NCBI GenBank assembly: GCA_013824215.1 | Contig: PNNM01000023.1 | Coordinates: 1 to 14,174 of the forward strand | Source: Coriobacteriaceae bacterium | Lineage (GTDB): Bacteria; Actinomycetota; Coriobacteriia; Anaerosomatales; D1FN1-002 | Direction of reading: 5' to 3' | DNA length: 14,174 bases | In this document: one piece after another, positions 1 to 8,112 of the stretch | Numbering within the stretch: position 1 is the first letter of the stretch | Layout of the letters: every line of letters starts with the position of its first letter | The notes under the pieces: model-generated | What the model saw: the letters and a program-made list of their open reading frames with translations, nothing else | The model's database searches: none | Told to the model about the DNA's origin: nothing | Program-made: the position numbers and the translations under genes

Positions 1-856
<856 letters not shown>

Positions 857-860
<4 letters not shown>

Positions 861-1519
861 GAGTTCCTGACCTTCTCCCAGTCGGCCAGGAACGATTCCA
901 GGCCTCTATCCGTGAGGGGGTGCTTCACGCACTGGCCGAGCACCTTGAACGGCACGGTGCAGATGTCCGCGCCGAGCAGCGCCGAGGCCACCACGTGCTG
1001 CGGGTGCCGGATGGAGGCCGCGATGACCTCCACGGGATGCCCGAACTCGTAGTTACCGATCGCCGCGATGGTGTTGCCGAGCTGCTCGAGGCCGTCTTCC
1101 GAGATGTCGTCGAAGCGGCCCACGAACGGCGAGATGTAGCGGGCGCCCGAGCGCGCGGCCAGGATCGCCTGCGGCACGGTGAAGCACAGCGTCATGTTGA
1201 CCGCGATGCCTCGCTCGGAAAGCGCTTTCGTGGCCGCGAGGCCCTCCGGCATCGTCGGCACCTTCACCACCACGTGCGGGTCGAGCGCGGCGAGCGTCTC
1301 GCCCTCGGCGACGATCTCGTCGCGCGTGAGCGTCACGGTCTCGGCCGAGACGGGGCCGTCCACGATGTCGCAGATGCGCTTGATGTGCGCGTGGAACTCG
1401 GCGAGCTTGCCGCCCTCACGCGCGTACAGCGTCGGGTTGGTCGTCACGCCCGAGACGACGCCCCACGAGACTGCTTCCTCGATCTCGGAGATCGATGCGG
1501 TGTCCAGGAAGAACTTCAC
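857..1519 (-). CDS. fsa: Transaldolase of the FSA/TalC (small) type
   Basis: This 220-residue protein is full length for the small transaldolase / fructose-6-phosphate aldolase family. These are cytosolic class I aldolases that form a Schiff base and transfer dihydroxyacetone units in pentose-phosphate metabolism. The N-terminus MKFFLDTASISEIEEA is diagnostic. GVTTNPTL lies at residues 24-31, and the Schiff-base lysine is K86 in VVVKVPT. NMTLCFTVPQA and YISPFVGRFDD follow in the expected order. Sequence alone does not separate transaldolase from fructose-6-phosphate aldolase, so the product is left general. The start is GTG (1517-1519) behind a purine-rich stretch (AGGAAAGGGACGGGG). A 51-base gap separates it from the 2-phosphoglycerate kinase gene upstream, and its stop overlaps the rho start. 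It is probably co-transcribed with both. Confidence 0.93.
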
Positions 1520-1544
1520 GCTTCCCCGTCCCTTTCCTCATCTT

Positions 1545-1561
1545 CGCCGCGTGTAGCGGCG
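1545..1561 (-). other. Short GC hairpin in the pgk2-fsa gap
   Basis: A 6-bp perfect inverted repeat (CGCCGC/GCGGCG) with a 5-base loop fills part of the 51-base gap after the 2-phosphoglycerate kinase stop. No T-run follows on the minus strand. A weak attenuator or an mRNA-processing or stability element is possible. A true intrinsic terminator is unlikely. Confidence 0.25.
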
Positions 1562-1570
1562 CTGTGCCCT

Positions 1571-2482
1571 CTAGTCGTCCCCGATGACCGTGTCGAGCAC
1601 CAGCTCGACCGTCTCGGCCACCGTCCGGTCGAGCTGCTGGCTATGCACCACCGAGACCCCGTGCTCGACGGCGAGGTCCTCGATGTAGCGCCCGAGCAGA
1701 CGGATGTTGTCGAAGTTGTCGCGGTACCGCTCGAACGGCCGCGTGCCCTCGGTCTGCACCTCTCGGATGTAGAAATGGCTTCGGTGCGCATCCTCGTCGT
1801 CCACCACGATGACCATCTGCACGACCCACGCGTCTCCGAACGACGAGTGCTCCGTGTACCCGGGCACGAGGTGGATGCCCTCGAGGACCAGGCTCTCACT
1901 CTCGTGGACGGCCCGGTCGATGATGGCCTGCACGCCCGTGGCCACGACAGCGGTCTGCTCGCGGAAGCCTACGATCACGGGATCGGCACCGTGCGGTACC
2001 GGGACTCGAAGGCCTCGCCAAGCGTCGAACGCGCTCTCGTGGATCGCCGGCATGAGGTCCCGGGAGAAGATACCACGCATGACCTGACGAATGCTATCGG
2101 TGGACACGATGCGCGTGATGCCGAGCCGGTGGGCCACTTCCGAGGCGATGGTGGACTTGCCCACCCCGGTGGTGCCTCCGATCATCACCACGAGCGGCCG
2201 GTCGAGCTTGGCCAGCCCGTTCATCTTGCGGTAGCGCCGCGCGAACTCGGCGCCCGCCATGCGCTCGAGCGTCTCCAGCGCGATCTCCTGCAGGCGGTCC
2301 ATCGACACGTTCAGCTCGCCGCGCTCGCGCAGCGCGTCCTGGACCGACGTGGCTACCTGGTACGACTTGCCGGGAGGCAGTCCCGTCGCCGAGAACGACT
2401 GCGCGAGCAGACCCTTGCTGAACGGGAGGCCGTGCCGTCGCTCGGAGATGAAGATCGGGTCGTTCGTGCCTCTCTCGGTCAC
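1571..2482 (-). CDS. pgk2: 2-phosphoglycerate kinase with N-terminal ATP-cone
   Basis: This kinase phosphorylates 2-phosphoglycerate with ATP to give 2,3-diphosphoglycerate, the substrate of the cyclase encoded just upstream. Of 303 residues, about 8-90 look like an ATP-cone regulatory domain (LPFSKGLLAQSF and LPPGKSYQVAT). A P-loop kinase domain follows: Walker A GGTTGVGKST at 102-111, VSTDSIRQVMRG at 126-136, LVLEGIHLVPG at 198-208 and RSHFYIR at 234-240. This is the architecture of the Methanothermus-type 2-phosphoglycerate kinase. The start is GTG at 2480-2482, overlapping the TGA of cpgS (GTGA, 2479-2482). The same frame stays open far upstream, but there it only shadows cpgS and shows no domain, so no fusion is called. 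Function is assigned from family likeness plus the neighbouring cyclase; substrate specificity is inferred. Confidence 0.9.
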   Translation of the reverse strand: MTERGTNDPIFISERRHGLPFSKGLLAQSFSATGLPPGKSYQVATSVQDALRERGELNVSMDRLQEIALETLERMAGAEFARRYRKMNGLAKLDRPLVVMIGGTTGVGKSTIASEVAHRLGITRIVSTDSIRQVMRGIFSRDLMPAIHESAFDAWRGLRVPVPHGADPVIVGFREQTAVVATGVQAIIDRAVHESESLVLEGIHLVPGYTEHSSFGDAWVVQMVIVVDDEDAHRSHFYIREVQTEGTRPFERYRDNFDNIRLLGRYIEDLAVEHGVSVVHSQQLDRTVAETVELVLDTVIGDD

Positions 2483-3825
2483 CGCCCGGCCCCTCTCGCC
2501 CGTCCGCGCTCGATCGCCGTGCGCGCCATGTCCTGGGCCAGCGCCCCGAGATCCTGGCCATCGGTGACGAGCGGCACGTTGTCGCAGAGCACCGTGGGGA
2601 CGCCCGCCTCCTCGCCGGCCGCCGCGACCACGTCGATGGCGGCGGCCTTCAGCTCTGTCAGCAGGACGTCGAAGGATCCGGACGCCGCGCGCAACTCCTC
2701 GCGCAGGCGCGCCCGGTCGCTCAGGTTCGAGGAGACGCCCACCACATGCACGCCGTGATCGCTCTGCAGGTGCTCGGCGAGCCGTCCGGCCAGCAGAGGC
2801 CGCGCGGTGGTGACGAAGAAGGCTCGCTTGCCCGCGACCGGCTCGATCGGACCGGGCCGGAAGGTGACCGCGACGCACGGCACCCCGGGCGCAAGCTCGT
2901 CGACAGCGCTCCGCAGCGCCTCGACAGCGGCCGCGGAGGCCTCGGGCTCCTCCGCGCCAGCCAGCACCACGAGGTCCGCGGCGGCCAGCCGGTACGGGCC
3001 GAAGTAGTCGCGCACGTAAGTCTCCCCGCGCCCGGCGCCGATGACGAGCACGGTCGCGTCCGCGTGCACCGGCGGGACGGCCGCGCCGGAGCCCTCCAGG
3101 AGGATCAGTTCCTTGCCCAGGCAGTCCGCCACCGCGGCGCCCTCGGCGACGTTGCTGAAGAACGTCTCGCCGGCCATGCCGCCGCCGCAGCGCCGGCAGC
3201 CCACGGTGGTCACGCGGCTCATCACCGCGTCCTCGTAGTTGTCCGAGGCGGCGTGGGCGCCCTTGGCGGCCAGCGCCAGCAGGTCCGCTGTCGTCAGCCG
3301 CACAGTCTCGCCGTGGATGACCTCGGGCTCGGCGGGTCCGCCCCGCCCCATGGCGAGTACCGCGATGTCGAGACCGGCGGCCTTCAGACACCGCGCCACG
3401 TACGCCGAGATCGCGGTCTTGCCGACGCGCTTGCCGGTGCCCACGATCGCGAGCGTCGGGGTGCGTGTGATCGCGTGCGCACGCGGCGGCTCGAAGCGGA
3501 AGTCGGCGCCGACGTAGGCCGCACCCGCGCTCAGGGCCGCGCCCGCGAGCCGGAAGCGGTCCGCCGAGGAGACGACCGGCTCGTCGGACAGATCGTAGAC
3601 GGCCTCCGCTCCGTGCTCGGTCACGGCCTCGGCGATGCCGGCGGCGGGGTCCGCACGGCACAGCAGCGGCACGCCGTACGCGGCGTCGGCGTCCCCCTCG
3701 ACCTTCTCGGTCCCGCCGAGGAAGACGGCCGCAACCACCTCGTGCTCCTCGCGCAACGCATCGAGCGCCGCCCGCACCACCGGCGGGTAGTGCTCGCCGT
3801 CGATCAGCGCGACCACTCGGCTCAC
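2479..3825 (-). CDS. cpgS: Cyclic 2,3-diphosphoglycerate synthetase
   Basis: This enzyme uses ATP to close 2,3-diphosphoglycerate into the trianionic cyclic pyrophosphate cDPG, the thermoprotectant and phosphate store of methanogens. The 448 residues match the family length of about 450. The N-terminus VSRVVALIDGEHYPPVVR is typical. FLGGTEKVEGD is at 35-45 and YGVPLL at 50-55. The nucleotide-binding P-loop GTGKRVGKTA is at 129-138, followed by VLAMGRGGPAEPEVI (156-170) and LLEGSGAAVPPVHAD (242-256). A CxxC-like pair (GCRRCGGG, 209-216) may bind metal. The start is GTG at 3823-3825, overlapping the TGA of the phosphoesterase gene (GTGA, 3822-3825). The gene ends in another GTGA overlap with pgk2. 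Three coupled genes therefore form one pathway unit. The family is clear; production of cDPG in this organism is inferred. Confidence 0.92.
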   Translation of the reverse strand: MSRVVALIDGEHYPPVVRAALDALREEHEVVAAVFLGGTEKVEGDADAAYGVPLLCRADPAAGIAEAVTEHGAEAVYDLSDEPVVSSADRFRLAGAALSAGAAYVGADFRFEPPRAHAITRTPTLAIVGTGKRVGKTAISAYVARCLKAAGLDIAVLAMGRGGPAEPEVIHGETVRLTTADLLALAAKGAHAASDNYEDAVMSRVTTVGCRRCGGGMAGETFFSNVAEGAAVADCLGKELILLEGSGAAVPPVHADATVLVIGAGRGETYVRDYFGPYRLAAADLVVLAGAEEPEASAAAVEALRSAVDELAPGVPCVAVTFRPGPIEPVAGKRAFFVTTARPLLAGRLAEHLQSDHGVHVVGVSSNLSDRARLREELRAASGSFDVLLTELKAAAIDVVAAAGEEAGVPTVLCDNVPLVTDGQDLGALAQDMARTAIERGRARGAGR

Positions 3826-4628
3826 GGCTCGACCTCCTCGGCGACGTCGAAGTCGGCCGTCGGCACCCAACGGCACTGGTGGCGGTGGATGTCGCGGAAG
3901 TCGGCGACCACCTCGGCCTCGCCGAACGGCTGCTTCTGGGTGACGCGCACGCGCCCGTCGGCGAAGATCTCGAGGATGTTGTAGCTCGGGCGCACCTTGC
4001 CGCGCAGGCGGTGCGAGCAGGCCGTGCCGGCGTTCACGATCAGCATGTCCTCGAGACGCCAGACGTTGGGCACGTGCTTGTGGCCGCACAGCACGAGGTC
4101 CGTGCCGCAACTGGCCAGCGTGCGGAGCACGTCCCCGGCGTCGTAGATGATGTTGCGCTCGCGACCAGTGCCTGGCACCGGTACCAGGTGGTGGTGCATC
4201 GCGACGACCTTGAACTCGTCGGGGTCCGCGAACTGCTCCACGAGCGCGTGGCAGCGCTGCCGCCCGATGCGGCCGTGGTCGAGGTCCGGTTCGGTGGAGT
4301 CGAGGCCGATCAGCCGTGTGCCGCCGATCGACATCTCCGAGTCGAGGTCGCCGAACAGCTCGATGAAGTGCTCCTCGCCCACGTTGCGCGCGTCGTGGTT
4401 ACCCGGCAGGACCAGCTTGTTCGCGCACTCGATGCGCGTGATGAGGCGCTGCGCCGCCTTGAACTCCTGGCGGAATCCCATGTCCGACAGGTCGCCGGTG
4501 ACGACCACGACGTCCGGAGCGAGCTCGTTCAGCTCGTCGACGACGCGCATGGCGAGGCTCGGGATGTGGTAGATGGACCCGCAGTGCAGGTCCGAGATGT
4601 GCGCTATGCGCAAGGGTCCCTCGGGCAA
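3822..4628 (-). CDS. Calcineurin-like metallophosphoesterase (CpdA-like)
   Basis: This 268-residue dimetal phosphoesterase keeps all the family motifs in order: DLH (13-15), GDLSD (45-49), GNHD (76-79), HHH (145-147) and GHKH (182-185). There is no signal peptide or membrane segment, so it should be cytosolic. The closest named type is the class III cyclic-nucleotide phosphodiesterase/CpdA group, but the substrate cannot be read from the motifs. The gene is translationally coupled to the cDPG synthetase (GTGA overlap). A cyclic or linear phospho-glycerate is therefore a reasonable guess, made from context only. The start is TTG at 4626-4628, supported by a strong GGGGGTGAG ribosome-binding site 8 bases upstream (4637-4645). 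The nearby GTG (4639-4641) is out of frame. A 48-base gap separates it from sppA. Confidence 0.9.
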   Translation of the reverse strand: MPEGPLRIAHISDLHCGSIYHIPSLAMRVVDELNELAPDVVVVTGDLSDMGFRQEFKAAQRLITRIECANKLVLPGNHDARNVGEEHFIELFGDLDSEMSIGGTRLIGLDSTEPDLDHGRIGRQRCHALVEQFADPDEFKVVAMHHHLVPVPGTGRERNIIYDAGDVLRTLASCGTDLVLCGHKHVPNVWRLEDMLIVNAGTACSHRLRGKVRPSYNILEIFADGRVRVTQKQPFGEAEVVADFRDIHRHQCRWVPTADFDVAEEVEP

Positions 4629-4660
4629 CTTGTCGGCTCACCCCCGAAAAGAAGGACAGC

Positions 4661-4686
4661 GCCGCAGTCCCGCCAGCTACTGCGGC
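4661..4686 (-). terminator. Weak terminator or attenuator hairpin at the sppA 3' end
   Basis: On the minus strand GCCGCAG pairs with CTGCGGC around a 12-base loop spanning the sppA stop codon. Fifteen bases containing CCTTCTTTTC follow. The T-run is interrupted, so partial termination between sppA and the phosphoesterase gene is the most that can be proposed. Confidence 0.3.
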
Positions 4687-5663
4687 AGCGCCGGGCCGTT
4701 CGAGTCCGCGACCGCCCCGAGCCCGCCGAGACGGGAGGCCAGCCCGATCGCGCTGGACAGCAGATCCTCGAACTGCGTCTCCTCGTACGTCACGACGCGC
4801 GGGTCTCCGTCGATGCCGCCGCGCTTCGCCGCGGCCGCCATCGCGTCGTCGTAAGTACCGAGCGTGTCGACGAGCCCGAGACCCTTCGCCTCGCTGGCCA
4901 TCCAGATGCGGCCGCTCGCGAGCGTACGCACCTTCGCCGGCTGCATCTTGCGGCCCTTGGCGACCAGGTCGATGAAGCGGTCGTAGGCCACGTCCATGCC
5001 CTCGTCGAAGTACGCCATCTCCGAGGCCGTGACGCTGCGCCACGGGCTGCCGGCGTCCTTCAGCTCACCGCGCGTGAGCACGATGAAGTCGACGCCGATC
5101 TTCTCCATCAGCTTCGCCATGTTGGGGATCTGCATGATGACCCCGATGCTGCCCACCGAGGAGGTCGGGTTCGCCACGATCTCGTCGCACTGCGAAGCGA
5201 TCATGTAGGCGCCCGAGGCGCCCACGTCGCCGATGCTGGCCACGACCGGCTTGTCCATGCGCGCCACGGTGGTGGCGATCTCCTCCGAGGCGGCGACCGT
5301 GCCGCCCGGCGAGTCGATGCGGATCAGGACGGCTTTGACCGCCGAGTCGTCCTCGGCCTCCCGCAGCTCGCGCAGAAGGCGCTCGGGCGTGGAGACGCCG
5401 TCGAGCGTGCTGCCCGTGCCAGCGATGGTGCCGTCGAGGTGGATGACCGCGACCGCGTCGCCCACCGGCAGGGAGTCCTGGCTGATGGCCGCGTACATCC
5501 CCCACGAGCACGCGCCGATCGTTCCCATGATGCCGAGCACGATGATGAGCGCCCAGATCCAGCCGCGGCCGCGTTCGGGCGGCGGGGCGGCGTAGGGCGC
5601 GTAGGACGGCGCGCCGGCGGGCTGCGGCGGTATCTCGGGCGGAAGCGGCGGGCGATCCTCCAC
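4677..5663 (-). CDS. sppA: Signal peptide peptidase SppA (S49 family, short form)
   Basis: SppA is a membrane-anchored serine protease that degrades remnant signal peptides. This 328-residue short form has a Pro/Ala-rich cytoplasmic N-terminus (1-33), one transmembrane segment (about 35-60, WIWALIIVLGIMGTIGACSW) and a single protease domain. VAVIHLDGTIAG starts at 71 and IDSPGG at 116-121. The nucleophile is S150 in GDVGASGAYMIAS, and TSSVGSIGVIMQ follows at 167-178. The general-base lysine is K202 in GELKDAGSPWR. The Ser-Lys dyad is intact. The start is GTG at 5661-5663 with AAGGAG 5 bases upstream (5669-5674). A promoter-like pair overlaps the preceding gene's stop, so sppA may head the transcript running into the cDPG genes. 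Confidence 0.94.
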   Translation of the reverse strand: MEDRPPLPPEIPPQPAGAPSYAPYAAPPPERGRGWIWALIIVLGIMGTIGACSWGMYAAISQDSLPVGDAVAVIHLDGTIAGTGSTLDGVSTPERLLRELREAEDDSAVKAVLIRIDSPGGTVAASEEIATTVARMDKPVVASIGDVGASGAYMIASQCDEIVANPTSSVGSIGVIMQIPNMAKLMEKIGVDFIVLTRGELKDAGSPWRSVTASEMAYFDEGMDVAYDRFIDLVAKGRKMQPAKVRTLASGRIWMASEAKGLGLVDTLGTYDDAMAAAAKRGGIDGDPRVVTYEETQFEDLLSSAIGLASRLGGLGAVADSNGPALPQ

Positions 5664-5714
5664 GGAGGCTCCTTACCGGTTCGGGATGCGCACCGGGGAC
5701 CCGGCGCACTCTCG

Positions 5715-5744
5715 ATATTCCCCTTGAGCAGGCTCGTCGGTCAA
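5715..5744 (-). promoter_or_regulatory. Candidate sppA promoter
   Basis: TTGACC (5739-5744) and GAATAT (5715-5720) are separated by 18 bases on the minus strand. They would start RNA about 45 bases before the sppA GTG. The -35 element overlaps the stop codon of the membrane-protein gene. An imperfect GC hairpin (5687-5708) follows, in the would-be leader. Only sequence resemblance supports this. Confidence 0.4.
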
Positions 5745-7120
5745 GTCCGCGCGTGCACCACTTTCCGATCCGGCATCGCCGCGACGAGCGCCAAGGCGAA
5801 CCAGAACGGCTCGAAGTACATGAAGTACTGGAAGAGCGTCCCCGTAGCGAGCACGGCGAGCACCGCGAGCACCGCGGAGTCCTCCACGCGCCACCCCTGG
5901 CGTTTGCGCAATCCGAAGGCCCACGCGGCGGCGATCACGATCGCCACTTCGGCGAGCAGGCCCGGCAGCCCCATCTCGGCCCACATCGCGAGCGGGAGCT
6001 GGTGCGGGCGCGTCACGCGCTCGATCGCCCCGGCGCGCGCGTAGTCCGGATACGCCTTCTCGAAGGCGGTGAGCCCCGTGCCCCTCACCCAGTACTCTCC
6101 GAGCATGTCGATGGTGGACTCCAGCATGAGTGTGCGGGTCGCGATGGACGCGTCGCCCCCGGTATCGCCGATGGTGAGCGCGCGCTCAACCGCGAGCGGA
6201 ACGAGCAGCACGCCCGCCACCGCGACGGCGACGACCGCCGCGACGAGCACCACACGCCTCCGCCGGGGCGCGGTGAGCGCGACCACGGCCAGACCCACCG
6301 CGAACACGACGATGCCGGTGCGCGAGAGCGTCACCAGCACGCCCCCGAGACACACCGCGGCGCCAGCGAGCCAGGGCGCCGCCCGGTGCCAAGTCGGTGA
6401 CTGCGCCACGAGCACGAGCGCGGCGCACGCTGCCGCCGCGAGCAGGCACGCGAGGAAGTTCGGGTCGAGGTAGAACGCCGCCGGACGCACCACGTCGACG
6501 CCGGCGACATTCGTGCTCACGTGGATCCGGGCGAGGCCAGAATAGGGCAGCGTGCGCTGGACCATCGCCAAGGCCGCCAGCGCCGCGCCCGTACCCACGA
6601 GCACCGCGAGCGTCCGGCGTAGGCGCTCGGCGGTGCGCACCTGCGAGACGACGTAGACCGAGCCGACCCACAGGCCGAGCAGGCGCAGGGAGTACCAGGC
6701 GGACTTCGGCGCCTCGAGCGAGGTCGGCATCGTGGCCAGCGCCGCGACGAAGGGCAGAGCGAGCGCGAGGGCGAGCGGTCCGGGAGCGCGCCGCTCGTCC
6801 GTGTTGCCGCGCAGCGCGCGCCAACCCCAAGACAGGACGCCCGCCGCGAGCGCGACGTGCATGAACGTCACCGGCGCGCCGGACCATACCTGCCCGAGGT
6901 CGCGCAGGGGCGCGGTGGCCACGACCGCGTAGACGCCAGCCTCGGGGGACGCGAGGATCGCGCCCACGAGCACGCCCGCCACGAGCACACCGAGCGGCCC
7001 TCGCGCGAGAACGGGCAGGCCGTCCGCGAGCGTGAGCACCGCCGCGGCGGCGCATGCCACGAGCACACCCACGACGGCCGGCGCCAGCGACGGTCGCGCG
7101 GAGGTCACCTCGTCGGCCAC
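5741..7120 (-). CDS. O-antigen ligase / Wzy-like polytopic membrane protein
   Basis: This 459-residue protein is strongly hydrophobic, with roughly 10-12 membrane segments. It matches the Wzy_C/WaaL superfamily, which ligates or polymerises lipid-linked glycans on the outer face of the cytoplasmic membrane. Supporting landmarks are VRPAAFYLDPNFLACLLAA (around 211-229, compared with the family's G-x-NPN motif), LSRTG (265-269) in the middle helices, and a large extracytoplasmic loop (about 310-375). That loop contains RGTGLTAFEKAYPDY and ends in RPHQLPLAMWAEMGLPGLL. In many relatives the loop has His-Asn; here it is His-Gln (373-374). The start is GTG at 7118-7120 behind GGGGGAG (7126-7132). 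No glycosyltransferase or other polysaccharide gene is nearby, so the glycan substrate is unknown. A 51-base gap follows thrB. Confidence 0.8.
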   Translation of the reverse strand: MADEVTSARPSLAPAVVGVLVACAAAAVLTLADGLPVLARGPLGVLVAGVLVGAILASPEAGVYAVVATAPLRDLGQVWSGAPVTFMHVALAAGVLSWGWRALRGNTDERRAPGPLALALALPFVAALATMPTSLEAPKSAWYSLRLLGLWVGSVYVVSQVRTAERLRRTLAVLVGTGAALAALAMVQRTLPYSGLARIHVSTNVAGVDVVRPAAFYLDPNFLACLLAAAACAALVLVAQSPTWHRAAPWLAGAAVCLGGVLVTLSRTGIVVFAVGLAVVALTAPRRRRVVLVAAVVAVAVAGVLLVPLAVERALTIGDTGGDASIATRTLMLESTIDMLGEYWVRGTGLTAFEKAYPDYARAGAIERVTRPHQLPLAMWAEMGLPGLLAEVAIVIAAAWAFGLRKRQGWRVEDSAVLAVLAVLATGTLFQYFMYFEPFWFALALVAAMPDRKVVHART

Positions 7121-7171
7121 GTGCGCTCCCCCTATCGGCGCATGCCGGGCAGATCCTCTACAGGATAGCGT

Positions 7172-8104
7172 TCACGCTTGCGCGCCGGACTCGGCGACGG
7201 CACCTTCGCGGTCCACCGCCAGCGCGATCGGCGTGCCCCGCTCCTCGGAGCCTACAAGGAGCGTCGCGGCCTTGTGGGCCACCGCCTCCGCGCGCTGATA
7301 CGCGAGAGGGTCGTCGGCGCCGGTCACGAGCCCGACCACGCCGGGACCCGCACCCGACAGCGCCGCTCCGTCCGCGCCCGCCTCGACCAGCGCGTCGCGC
7401 ACCGCCACGAAGTCCGGGACCGCGGCCACCCGGTACTGCTCGTGCAGGCGGTCGGCGAGACCCGAGCGCACCAGGTCCGCCCGCCCGAGCGCAAGGCCGC
7501 TCGCGAGCAGGGCCGCGTGCGAGAGGTTGAAGGCGCCGTCGGCGTGCGGCACCGACTCGGGCAACAGGCGCCGCGACTCGGAGGTGCGCAACTCCCCGCA
7601 GGGAGGCACGTACACGACCGCGAGCCCACCGGCGGGTCCGAGCCGCTCGCAACGCGGTCGTCCGTCCTCGGTCCAGCAGACGGTGAATCCGCCGAAGATG
7701 GCCGCCGCCACGTTGTCGGGATGCCCCTCGATCTCCGCGGCGAGCTCGAAGACGCGCTCTCGTTCCGCGGACTCCCTCGCCAGCGCGAAACCGAGCATCA
7801 GGCCGCCCACGATCGCCGCTGCCGAGGAGCCGAGCCCGCGCCCCGTGGGCACGCGGTTGTCGCAGAAGACGTGCGCGGCGGCGGCGGTCTCGCCGGCCTC
7901 AGCCATCGCCCGCTTCATCGCCACGACGACCGCGCTCGACTGGCCGGTGGGCAGGCAGTGCGCGCCCTCGCCCACGATCTCGACCGCCCAGCGCTCCGCC
8001 GGCTCGGCCGAGAAGGTGTCGTGCAGGGCGAGCGCGAGCCCGAAGGAGTCGAACCCGGGACCGAGGTTCGCGGAGGTCGCCGGAACACGCACCGACGCGC
8101 GCAT
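7172..8104 (-). CDS. thrB: Homoserine kinase (GHMP family)
   Basis: ThrB phosphorylates L-homoserine with ATP to O-phospho-L-homoserine, the precursor of threonine. The 310 residues are full length. The N-terminus VRVPATSANLGPGFDSFGLAL (5-25) is the classic homoserine-kinase GHMP motif 1. The phosphate-binding loop VPTGRGLGSSAAAIVGG is at 85-101, and EIEGHPDNVAAAIFGG follows. Near the C-terminus GAALSGAGPGVVGLV is GHMP motif 3. The start is ATG at 8102-8104, 8 bases after the hom stop. AGGAG lies 14 bases upstream inside the end of hom, so translation probably depends on coupling to hom. Threonine synthase (thrC), normally between hom and thrB in actinobacteria, is absent here. Confidence 0.97.
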   Translation of the reverse strand: MRASVRVPATSANLGPGFDSFGLALALHDTFSAEPAERWAVEIVGEGAHCLPTGQSSAVVVAMKRAMAEAGETAAAAHVFCDNRVPTGRGLGSSAAAIVGGLMLGFALARESAERERVFELAAEIEGHPDNVAAAIFGGFTVCWTEDGRPRCERLGPAGGLAVVYVPPCGELRTSESRRLLPESVPHADGAFNLSHAALLASGLALGRADLVRSGLADRLHEQYRVAAVPDFVAVRDALVEAGADGAALSGAGPGVVGLVTGADDPLAYQRAEAVAHKAATLLVGSEERGTPIALAVDREGAVAESGAQA

Positions 8105-8112
8105 GGCGCGGC

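Noticed and set aside
1571..3661. 696-codon frame suggesting a fusion of an upstream domain to 2-phosphoglycerate kinase
   Set aside because: The first 393 codons are an out-of-frame shadow of cpgS with arginine/glycine-rich nonsense. The GTG at 2482 with the GTGA overlap gives a normal-length kinase.
3879..6044. 721-codon open frame on the plus strand, and other long plus-strand frames such as 920-2758 and 7178-8224
   Set aside because: They lie opposite well-identified minus-strand genes, are full of low-complexity R/A/H/D runs, and cross gene boundaries. This is what high-GC codon bias produces antisense.
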